A stretch of DNA of 64,000 nt from NCBI GenBank assembly GCA_035235625.1, contig CP141148.1:19779057-19843056 (forward strand). The letters are read 5' to 3'. This stretch comes from Saururus chinensis. Its lineage: Eukaryota; Streptophyta; Magnoliopsida; Piperales; Saururaceae. The notes below the pieces were generated by a model. That model was not told where the DNA came from. It searched no databases and saw nothing but the letters and a program-made list of their open reading frames with translations. This document shows positions 35,507 through 45,618 of this stretch, piece after piece. Position 1 is the stretch's first letter, and every line of letters starts with the position of its first letter. The translations under genes and the position numbers were made by a program.

Positions 35507-35712
35507 CCATTTATATGAGCCCGGGCTCATATATGCCTACGTTAGCCCGGGCTCAATGGGCCGTCGGATGTAAATCCGATGGCCCATAACACTCATGGGT
35601 TACTCATGGGCATTTAAACCCATGAGTATTATGGGCCACCGGATGCAAATCCGATGGCCCATAAAGCCCGGGCTCACGTAGGTTTATAGGAGCCGGGGCT
35701 CATATAAACTTT

Positions 35713-35715
<3 letters not shown>
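35505..35715. mobile_element. GC-rich fold-back MITE
   Basis: Nearly the whole 210 bp is one inverted repeat. The left arm starts TTATATGAGCCCGGGCTCAT and contains GGGCCGTCGGATGTAAATCC; the right arm carries the complements in reverse order to TTTATATGA near 35706. The arms themselves contain the perfect palindromes GAGCCCGGGCTC and GCCCGGGC. It sits between a TA/GA and a TA microsatellite, as known for MITEs that target TA repeats. The same family appears diverged at 25944-26120. Confidence 0.75.

Positions 35716-35787
<72 letters not shown>
35716..35787. repeat. (TA)n microsatellite, about 35 units
   Basis: Uninterrupted TA dinucleotides directly right of the fold-back element. Confidence 0.95.
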
Positions 35788-35789
<2 letters not shown>

Positions 35790-35791
<2 letters not shown>

Positions 35792-36422
35792 ACAAATAAA
35801 CATGTGTCATGCACTATTTTTTAATTAATAAAAGGGAGAATCTCGAGTTTATCTATCATATTAACTATTACCCGATTATTCTATAATCATGTTAGATTTT
35901 TTAGTGATTTTCAACTCCCATCGCAAAATAAAACTTTATATAATTTACCTTTATTAGACAACCAAAGTCGGCATCACAACCTAACCAAGTTGGTTAACCT
36001 CGACTTGCCAAGTTCAGTCCAACCAAGCTTACAAGTGTCATTGAGTACCTTGACAGTGCACTTGTGCAATGTAGGGCAACTCTAGCGTCTATATAGATCA
36101 CTACATCCCATAGTGGGGTCTAAGTCATGATGATTTGGAATGATACATATTTTAAATATAAATCACATCATAAAGTAGCATATAGGTATGTGCATGTATA
36201 TGTCAAACTCGTACAATATATATACATATAGTCATTTAGTATAGAAGAATGTATTGAATATAGTTGCATATAAATAATTTCATATTCTATATGAAAATAT
36301 CATCGAACAATACTTATAAAGATAAGTAGGAAATAGCTATATAAATACTATTTAGGAAATACATGAAAAATAGCTATGAAAAAATACACTAAATATGACT
36401 ATATGCCTAATAGTGCTCCTAA
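35790..36422. other. AT-rich non-coding DNA left of the MULE
   Basis: No gene. The sequence up to 36431 continues beyond the MULE at 39027, so it was the target of that insertion. A fragment near 35960-36120 is LTR-like but unassigned. Confidence 0.4.
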
Positions 36423-36431
36423 TACATAATC

Positions 36432-36709
36432 GGGAAAATTATTTAAATAATAATTTTTTAAAAAATATTTACCAAATCAACCCACTTTGGAAAATATTTC
36501 TTTGGTAAATATTTCCCAAAGTGGTGTTGTTTTTTGCCACGTAGGCGCAAGCCAAGCCGCTGGTGGTTTGGATTAGACATATTAAGCCAATTTCGTCCTT
36601 CTAAAGGACAAAATCGTCATACTTCGCAATTTGGCCTTTAGTCTCTCTAAGCCAAAAGCGATTTCGTCCTTTTAAAGGACGAAATTGTCTTCGTTTTTAA
36701 CCCGACTCC
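36432..36709 (+). repeat. Left TIR of the MULE
   Basis: Contains an ACCCACTTTGGAAAATATTT/CCCAAAGTGG hairpin, GCCACGTAGGCGC, and two palindromic modules of the form TTTCGTCCTT-TAAAGGACRAAAT (about 36591-36614 and 36660-36684). Confidence 0.85.
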
Positions 36710-36969
36710 GCTTCTCTGCTCTAGTTCATCCTGTGCTCGTTTCTTCTCCGTGCTCGTTCCCCTTTCCGCCATGCTGCCGTGCTTCGTGTTTGAGCACCGC
36801 CGCCAAGACCTCGGGGATTGTAGGTTGTCTAACCCTTCTTTAGCTAAATGAATTCGTAACTTCAAATATTTTTTTCACGTATAATTCCTTAATTTTTTTT
36901 AATAACTTTTATCATATTTTGTGACACAACTATGGTCATAGGAGCATTTACATGTCTGTTGACCAAGTA

Positions 36970-38279
36970 TTGAGATGGGTAACTTAGTCGAGGGTGCTCC
37001 ATTAGGAGCAAGGTAGGCTTTATTTATTTTTAACACTTAATTTTTTTAGCAAGGTTTTATTTACATATGTTAAACTCATTTTTTAAATTTAACTCCTTAA
37101 GGTGGAATGTTTGGAAAATGAAAACTGAAAATCCACAAGGAGTCCTCCAATTATTGTAGAGGGGAGTTAGACCACCAGCGGCCATATCAGGTAATTTTAT
37201 TTTATTATTAAATTTTTTAAAATAATTATAAGATATGTGAGGTTATTTAAACTTAATTATCTTTATATATTATATAAGTTATTTGGTAGCCGTACTCACC
37301 GGAAGTATTGGCTGTGTTACCTCCTGTATGCACCGACGATCGAGATGTGTGGCTATCGCGAACACCACTAGTCTGTTATGAGATTATAGAGATGTATGTG
37401 TTGGATCGTGTAATGCTCCAATTTAACCTAGAGAAAGTGGTCCCACCTTCTACTGTCTAGTTTATCCATCGCATCACTCGACAAGGCTGCCATATTACCG
37501 ACTGGGCTATACATCATGCAGCATATATCGTTCAATGGGATAATAGGAGAACCACTGTTATCCATGGGGAGATGGCTACAACATCTCCAGATGTTCATAG
37601 TGCATATATCCAGTGGCATTTATCAATTACAGGGCGATATATTTTACCACGCGATAAAGTAGAGGAGATGACATATCAGCCTAGGGGTGCGTCTGAGGCA
37701 GCTTTGGTAAGTATAACTTTGTTAATTAAGGCACAAATTATTTTCTTATTTATTATTTGTCTAATTTTTAATTTCTTTTTTTTATAGCTTCGTTTAGTGC
37801 GATGTATGCATGAGTATTTGACTTACGCAATTAACACTTGTACTTCGGGTGAGGACTTTTTAGCGTCATGTCAGTCGATGCTTAGGGAGCATGATGATGT
37901 CCTTCGTAGCTTGCCACTGCTTCAATTGGTGATTACGAATGTTCATAGACATTATCATGTCGACGAGGCTGCTTAGACACAGCCGAGGCACAATTCATTT
38001 CCTGATATTCCATCTTCATCAACAGTGCATAGCTCTCCTCCTCGTTCATCATTTCCGGTCACTCCACATATAGCCTATCCTCAGCCAGATCTGATATTGT
38101 ATTATAGACGACATCAGCCAGCTCGTGTTGAGCCATCTATTACTTATGCAGAGCTGAAGCCAGAGCCACAATGGGAGCCAGAGCCAGAGCCAGAGCCGGA
38201 GCTAGAGCAGGCATACCATGAGGAGGAGGAGCTCATAAGGCAGCGTCGAGGTCGAGGCCAAGGACATAGGAGATCATGA
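36970..38279 (+). pseudogene. Plant mobile domain (PMD, MAIN/MAIL1-like) gene inside the MULE
   Basis: Exon-like blocks: about 36970-37011 (ends GAPLGA), 37102-37190, 37279-37706 and 37788-38279. The GT-AG sites keep phase throughout. The protein reads WNVWKMKTENPQGVLQLL, then PYSPEVLAVLPPVCTDDRDV, LSRTPLVCYEII, VMLQFNLEKVVPP and FIHRITRQGCHITDWAIHHA, with AAYIVQWDNRR and SAYIQWHLSITGRYI. This is the plant mobile domain often annotated as serine/threonine phosphatase 7 long form homolog. Host relatives (MAIN, MAIL1) act in transposon silencing and genome stability. The tail is Pro/Glu-rich (EPEPEPELEQ) and ends in an RQRRGRGQGHRRS basic stretch. Four in-frame TAG codons interrupt it, one in block 2, two in block 3 and one in block 4. 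It is therefore probably a pseudogene, though the splice frame is otherwise preserved. A trans-acting or decoy role for the element is speculation. Confidence 0.8.
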
Positions 38280-38632
38280 CATTGAGTGTATTAGATTTGT
38301 CATATGCTTCTTTTGAACTAAACATTTTATTAATATGTGATGTAATATATTTTATAAATATTTATATCTTATGCTTGTTTTTATGTGGTGCATATGATGG
38401 TTGATGTTGATAACTTTAATGTTATGTGAATAATAGTTAATGTAGATAAGTTTGATGTTTTGTAGATGTTAATTAAACATATGCATGGAATGTGTGTGGA
38501 ATGAATGAATAGGGGATAGGTGTATTTGTATAATGTGTGTTGATTGAATTTATGATTGTATAATGTGTTGAATGAATGAATAGAGACAAGTGTTAAATTT
38601 AGTTTAAAAGAATTTTTTTTAAAAGTTCTAAA

Positions 38633-39026
38633 GGAGTCAGGTTAAAAACAAAGACGATTTCGTCATTTAAAAGGACAAAATTGCGTTTGGCTTAGACAAA
38701 CTAAAGGCCGAATTGTGAAGTATGGCGATTTTTTCCTTTAGAAGGATGAAATCACCTTAAGCGGATTTCGTCCTTCTAAAGGATGAAATTAGCTTAATCT
38801 GTTGTAACCCGATTTCGTCCTTTGGAAGGACGAAATCAACTTAAACTTGATTTCGTCCTTCCAAAGGATGAAATCATATATTTTTTTTAAAAAAAATGTC
38901 ACGTAGGCGCCAGCGGCTTGACTAGCACCTACGTGGCAAAAAACAACACTACTTTGGAAAATATTTCCCAAAGTGGGTTGATTTGGTAAATATTTTTTTA
39001 AAAGTATTATTTAAATAATTTTCCCT
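38633..39026 (-). repeat. Right TIR of the MULE, longer through extra palindromic modules
   Basis: Complement of the left TIR but about 115 bp longer. Palindromic TTTCGTCCTT..AAGGACGAAAT modules occur about five times between 38660 and 38880, against two in the left arm. Confidence 0.85.
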
Positions 39027-39099
39027 ACATAATCTTATACTAATAAAAACATGTGTTCCATAAAATGCAAAAGCATCCATATATTACATAATATACACG

Positions 39100-42000
39100 G
39101 AAATATAATAATTAAGAATAGGTATATAAGAGTAAAAACAGGATTATTCACAAATTTCACATGTACCCTATGGAATTCGCAAAAATCACCAAAATAGCAT
39201 GCTTTTAGTAATTAAATCATAGAAAATAGTATAATATTTTTTGCGGCTCAGGATTTTGGAAGCATATACAAATTTTTCTCCATAAAAATATCGGAGTTTA
39301 CCTAGGCCCGCGACTAGAGACACTCGCCATATGTGATAATAAAAATAATTAGTTCCTAGGAACTACTGTCTGTGTACAAACATACAAGAGAAAAATAATG
39401 AAGAGAGTACTTACTTGTGATTTTTACTTGTGGTTCAAAAATCCTTGAAATCACCTCGACAACTCCTAAGTAGGCCATTCTACCTGCACACTAAGCTTTG
39501 ACGGGTCCTGCAAGGTTTGGGGGGTAATGAGTATTTTAAGATACTATGTAGGAGAGTTTATAGAATCAGGCATGAAATAATCACATAGTAGTTACATAGC
39601 ACATATCATAGATACTATTTTTCATAAAAACATGGTATGTCTCTCACCCAAAACCACCCTTAGAGCTTCTTCCTACGTATAGAAGATGCTCATAGGGTTT
39701 GTAAGCTTTCATGACTTACAACAAGTGTCCTAGACACCTACTCTATCCTATGGACTTTGCAGCAGGTACAAAGCAATAGCCTCTTACTCCTTCATAGATC
39801 ATCCCAAAATGCCTCGCGCTTGTGGAGAGGAGGGCCACTTGTGCTCATAGGGCATAGAGATAATGAGAGTAGAGAGTCTTTATATGATGCTCTCTACCCT
39901 AGCGTGCGTAGCCTTATAGGTGTCATTCGTTAGGGGCTAATTAGGGGTCTTACCCTTCGTTAAGGACTCAATAAGCTAAAACAAGTATCATGCATCTGAT
40001 TTCAAATCGGATTATAATTGCACCCTCATCTAATCCATAAACCTTTATCGGGGCACCTAACAATAGCTCCAGACAACCAAAACACTCTTGAGCCCTAGAC
40101 TCATAATCTTCAATCCCAGACTCATAACCAAAACATTCTAGAGTTCCCAGACTCATAAAGTGCAATTTTCTTTTAAAGCATTATATCCCATTGTTTATTA
40201 TTTTAAAAACCCTAGCCTCATCTTTACAAGCCATGAGAGCGTCACTATCAATGACTACAAAGTCTAGGTTGATTGCTCGTTTGAACAAGATAGCTACCCC
40301 TTCTTTGTCCTGCTTTAGTGACTTGATCACCATGCTTATACGTATTTTAGAAAATCATCTTAAGATTCCTCCTTTTGATAAGGACGAGTTCTCTAAAACT
40401 TCCTTTCACACATACTATATTCATTCGCAATGAAATAGTGGTGAAGCTAAATCGTCTCTATCTCACACGCTTTAACATGTATAATTTATATCAAATTCCA
40501 TGGATAAATATTCAATAAAACTATTATATATGAGGCAATTGTAAAGCATTTAGTATATAAAATATATCCGCTTCCAAAGGAAATAATTTTATATATATAT
40601 AGGAAATCATAAAGCATGCAATATAATAAACATGCCCACTTCCAATAGACAATTATTCGACTAATAGAATATACATAATAGAATTATAAACATATAGTAT
40701 ATAATTTCGTATGCTATCTTAACAATTAATCATTCAAAAAATCGAATATATGTGCATAAATCATAACTTGAAAGTAACTCTAACGCATAATAAGCAAGAG
40801 TCATAATTATTAAGTTAAAAACATAACCAAAGTTCATAATCATGCCTTAAGAAAAGATAAAACTCCTACCTCGCTCTCCGCATGAGTTCAAAGATGAGGC
40901 GCTAGTCACCACACACTTGGACATCCACTTTTGGGGCTTTAGAGGTTTCTAACCAAAAAAATAGCCCTGCCACGTTGTCTTGCACAATTGATTTAGGTAA
41001 GAACGTCTCTTGAACAACGCAAACTGAACTAAAAATGACTCAGAATAAGAGAAATGAAGTTTGAAGAACATGGGAGAGAAGAAACTAGAAAAATTGGAAA
41101 AACTAGAACCTCACGCCTATTTATTCTCTAAATTCGTAAGAATAAATAAAATTAACAAAACGACGAACCAATTGGACCACTGTTAGTCATATAATATCTT
41201 TTTAATAGATTAAAACAAGAACTTATTTAAGAGTATGTTCAAATAATTATATAAAGAGACCTCCCATTTATTTGTAATGTCTGTAATCATAAAAAAAATA
41301 CACAAAGTGATACCGCAATTGGACCACTCTTTCTTATGTTAAGTCATTATATTCATTAAACTAGTTTTAGGATAAAGAACCCAAGCAAGTCTAGAATGTG
41401 TACTTCAATGTTCTATATAAATATGCACGGATTCACTACGTTCGTAAGAAATGAATCAAAAGAACAAAATGATGAACCAATCAAGAGCTCATTAAGAATG
41501 TGCACTAATCGTTATATCCTTTTAAGTTTAAAGAGATATCCTAATCATTTATTACATTAATAATCATGAATTAAATACACAAAGTGTAACCGCAATTCAA
41601 CTGCTCTTCCTTAAGTACAATGTTTTTGTTCGATTAACTAGTTTTAGGTCTAAGAACCTATGCTCGTCAAGAATGTGTACTTCAAGGTTTTAAATAAATG
41701 CATACTCATTCTCTAAGTTAGTAAGAATAAATAAAATGAACTAAACGATAAACCAATTAGACCACTTTTGGTCAGGTTATATCCTTTTATTCGATTAAAA
41801 TAGGAGCAGTTTATGAATATGCTCAAATCATTATATTGCATAATGTTTAAAGAGACATCTCATTTATTTGTAACGTTTGTAATCATAAATCAAATACATC
41901 GAGTGATGCCGCAATTGGAATGCTCTTTCTTATAATAAGTCCTTTCATTTGTTAAACTTGCTTTAATACAAAGAACCCAAGCTTTTCATTAATGTGTACT

Positions 42001-43100
42001 TCAATGTTTTAAATAAATATGTATGAATTTACTAAGTCTATAAGAAAGAATCAAATGAACTAAACAGTGAACAATCACGCTACTTTTGGTTAAGTTTTAA
42101 CCTTTTATTTGACTAAAATAGGAGGTCGTTAAGAATGTGCTCAAATCATTATATTATTTAAAGTTTAGAGAGACCTCTCATTCATTTGTTACGTTTGGAA
42201 TCATGAATTAAATGCAGCAGTGAAACCGCAATTTACCCACACTTCCTTAAGTTAAGAGCTTTCATTCAATTAACTAGTTTTAGTACAAAAAACCTAAAAT
42301 TGCCAAGAATGTGTACTTTAACGTTTTAAATAAATCCACACTCATTGGCTAAGTTTGTAAGAATGAATCAAATGATCTACACAATAAACCAAATAGACCA
42401 CTTTTGGTCAACTGATGACCTTTTACTCGATTAAAACAGGAGCTCGTTAAGAATGTTCTCAAATCATTATATTGAAGCAACCTCTCATTCATTTGTTACT
42501 TTCATAATATTGAATTAAATGTACTAAGTGAAACTCTAATTTACCCTCTTTTCCATTAGTCAAGTGCTTTAATTCGATTAACTAATTTTTTGACAAAGAA
42601 CCAAAGCTTGTCAAGAATGTGTACTTCAAAGTTTTAAAGAAATACACACTTAGTCATTAAGTTCGTAGGAATAAATCAAACAAACTAAATGATGAACCCA
42701 TCCGACCACTTTAGGTCAAGTTATATCCTTTTTTAGGCGGTCTGTGTGCCATATCACGTGTACAACACATGACATGGGACCAGCTGCATGGCATGTAATG
42801 CATAGTTCAAACAGTGTTGCGCATCATGTGTTGAACGTGTGACTCACGGGCCGACACCATGAGTTACTCTAATGCATCGCATGACACCAACTGACACAAT
42901 AAATAATATTTCTATTATTTATTTTTTTAAAGTATTTTAAATGCACATAACTTTCTCTCCCAAACTTCGATTCATTTGTTCTTGGTACCGTTGGGCTTGT
43001 ATCGACGAGCCCTACAAAACTAAACACCACATGGTAGATTATCCCAAACTTTTAAAATGTTCCTGCCTATGTAGTATGCTTCCCGATACCATAACGTTTG
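39100..43100 (-). mobile_element. LTR-like gypsy fossil, minus strand, with a tandem array upstream of its promoter
   Basis: Read on the minus strand, 43050-42740 resembles the U3 of LTR E (GTATCGA..AAGCCCAACGGTACC, GTGTCATGCGATGCATT). The tandem array follows, then GAATAAATAG (41126-41117) as TATA-like box and a leader. 40900-39240 matches in style the downstream half of LTR C, with GTACTTACTTGTG, CCTGCAAGGTTTGG and TGAGTATTTTAAGATACT. TG...CA ends were not found. The fossil is degraded, with the MULE at 36432-39026 close to its end. Confidence 0.4.
41130..42735. repeat. Tandem array of about five units of 290-320 bp
   Basis: GACCACTTTTGGTCAAGTTATATCC recurs (trimmed word GACCACTTTTGGTC) near 41176, 41759, 42080, 42398 and 42705, with a diverged unit between the first two. 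Each unit also has ACCGCAATT..CTCTTCCTTA, AAGAATGTGTACTTCAA and ACTCATT..CTAAGTT. The array ends abruptly at 42735. Confidence 0.8.
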
Positions 43101-43599
43101 ACCCTGGTATCCAATAGAGGTGTTCTTAGGCTTGTTACGCTCGTCTCTCCAAGTTCTAACACACAGAAATTCAACTAAATTTCTGCTTCTAAATAATTTA
43201 AAATCATTAAAAACTTATAAAATAGCTTTATTAGAGGTAGAAAAAATGTCAAAAATTCAAGGTCATTACAATATCTCAAACATAAATGTTTACATCATGT
43301 TGGAATGATAAGCGTGTTATAAAAATTATAGTACCTCAAAAGTTAGTCATATAAATAGTAAAATGATACATTCATCTTGAGGGTTAATTCAATCTTTTAA
43401 CCTACCTAACAAGCTTTGAAAATTATGAAAAAAATCAAGAAAATGAATACATGTATAAATGCATTAAAATTTTATATTTTTTCAACATGTAAAGAATTAA
43501 TTACGAATTTTCTCATTTTGGTTGATAATATGATGAGAATTAAATAATTCATAAAAATTACAAAAAATAACAGTAATAAGATAATCAAATAGGAAATTT

Positions 43600-44010
43600 A
43601 AGACAACCCTCTTGAATACCTTAATATTACTAATAAATGTTCATATATGCTAGAACTCACAAGTAATTTCCCTCACCTTCAATTTTTGGATTAGACACAA
43701 CTTTGACTTGCTTCCTATGCAACAAAAAAACTAAATCAATCAATACAAGAACATACTAATAAACTAAGAAGAAATTTGAACAACATAGCTTAAAAGAAAT
43801 ATGAAATAAAGAATGATTATAAAAAACATGTTGGGATAGAGTGTGGAGAGAGAAATATTGAGAGGAGGAGGAGATGGACCAACAAGGGAGAGGAGGAATG
43901 AGTGGTGGAGTGGGGGGGGGGGTTGCAATCCTATTTATAGATTTCCCCAACAAATCCATAATTATCTAATTTTTTAGTATTATCTACTAATTTCTCAAAG
44001 GTAATTAGAA
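43600..44010 (-). other. LTR-like promoter segment, minus strand
   Basis: Minus strand has CTATAAATAG (43940-43931) followed by a C-run and CT-rich leader to about 43800. This is typical of an LTR promoter, but no element ends were identified. The plus-strand G10 run at 43912-43922 is notable. Confidence 0.3.
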
Positions 44011-45618
44011 TACAATTAATAAATAAAATCTCTTAAAATCCCAAGTAGTTTTAGTAAGATTATGCAAAATTCTGATAGGGTTTGTTGAGAAAGTGGTTGG
44101 AAGGTAAGATTTGTTGTTTAGGAGGTTAAAAGAAGATAATATTAGAATATCTAAAACATATGGAGTAAATCTAGATAATAACTTAAATGCAACCAAAAAT
44201 TGGCACAAAGTGATGGGATATTGATGCCTTAGTGATAGGATAAAATTCATGTAGGATCAGAACTATAGTATACCTAAAACTTCAAATAGTCATATTTCAG
44301 CCATCTAAAACCCACGTTAGGTATTCTTAGGTGCATTCTCTTTGTCTTTGAATCTAGTTTTTAATCTAAAAGTTTGAATCAGAATTTTATATATATTGAG
44401 AAATATATTGTTTATAAGGTATTAGGGTTAGAAACCTTGTTTTTGTGGGATGGGTTTGGGTATACTCATGTTTTCAAAGGTTTGTCTAAATCCAAGGCTC
44501 AACAAATAAGATAAAATAACTCTAAAATCAATCAATCAAACTTTAAAAAAATCTTCCATAAGTTTAGAGAAGAATAAAATTGATTAGTGAACCCTTTTTG
44601 GACAAAGTTTGAGCCCACAATGTAGTAAAAACTTTTCGGGCTCAATGCTTGAAGTAAAAATATTTTAAAATAAATGAAATTTTTTTTGGTTATTACAAAG
44701 ATCAATCAAGATGAGTTTTATCAGCTCTAGTATAGTCAATGATCAATCGTACTATAGCCTTGTTACTTAAAATAGGTCATTTTGAGAGCAGATTGTGTCA
44801 TGACAAACACAAAGACCCAAGTCGACTTAGAGAACTATGTAAGTAACTTTTGGGGATGACATTTAGATGTTTTTATTGAGAAAAAATAGAGTGATTCTAT
44901 TATAAATTTCTTTATGCATCTTTGGGTATTTTTGAGAAAGATCAAAAGGACGGTAAGTGAGTTTGACTCATAAGCCCTTCATGAATAGAATTAAGTTTTT
45001 GTGAGAGACACAGACACATTACAAACATGCTGAAAGTTGGAAAAAATCAAGATGGACTTTGATTAAAACTTTAAGGTCAAGAGATTGTGCTTAGGATAGG
45101 AGAAGACATCAAGGAGCTCAAGTTTGTAATTATTAAGAAGGATTTTGGTGGCCAAGACAAATAGATATAGATTGCTAACATAATTGAGTATTTTTATAAG
45201 TCTTATTTCTTAGTGTATTGATTTAAGAAAGTGGACAAGTTGCCTTATTTTTTTGGTTAGGTTTCCACATTAAAAATCTCTTAAGTGTGATTTTTTGTGA
45301 GATTGCGTAGTTTAATTTTTCACATTAGTAGTAAACTAATTCCTACAATCGGAGGCAACAACCGGTAATTCTCTGCACGTAATTGTTTTAGACTAGACGC
45401 ATTATGGTTATCATCATAGTTTGAAGGGCAAAACTCACATACCCTACTTGGATCAGTTCGGATATGCTAAAAACCCTTTTCTTACTCTTTAATTGAGTAT
45501 TTTTATTAACATCATGATTTATAGGCTAAATATAGAATAATTTAGATGCATTGGAACACTATAAATAAATGTCAAACACTTTTTATGTTATTTGATAAGG
45601 TTAGAGTTGAAAAGAGAG
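44011..45618. other. Degraded repeat-like DNA, no gene
   Basis: AT-rich sequence with no frame above about 80 codons and no recognisable protein family. It directly precedes LTR A. It may be old retroelement interior, but I cannot assign it. Confidence 0.3.

Larger units (their letters stand above)
36432..39026 (+). mobile_element. Mutator-like transposon (MULE) with long TIRs, 9-bp duplication and a plant-mobile-domain gene
   Basis: Ends are GGGAAAATTATTTAAATAAT at 36432 and its reverse complement ending at 39026. The flanks TACATAATC (36423-36431) and TACATAATC (39027-39035) form a perfect 9-bp target duplication, the hallmark of the Mutator superfamily. TIR arms run 36432-36709 and 38633-39026. 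The element is 2595 bp and carries no transposase. Instead it holds a spliced PMD gene on the plus strand. It is therefore a non-autonomous MULE that depends on transposase from elsewhere. The perfect duplication and largely matching arms suggest a fairly recent insertion. Confidence 0.9.

Noticed and set aside
35126-35573. Open frames across the TA/GA microsatellites
   Set aside because: Tyr/Ile and Glu/Arg runs are read from dinucleotide repeats.
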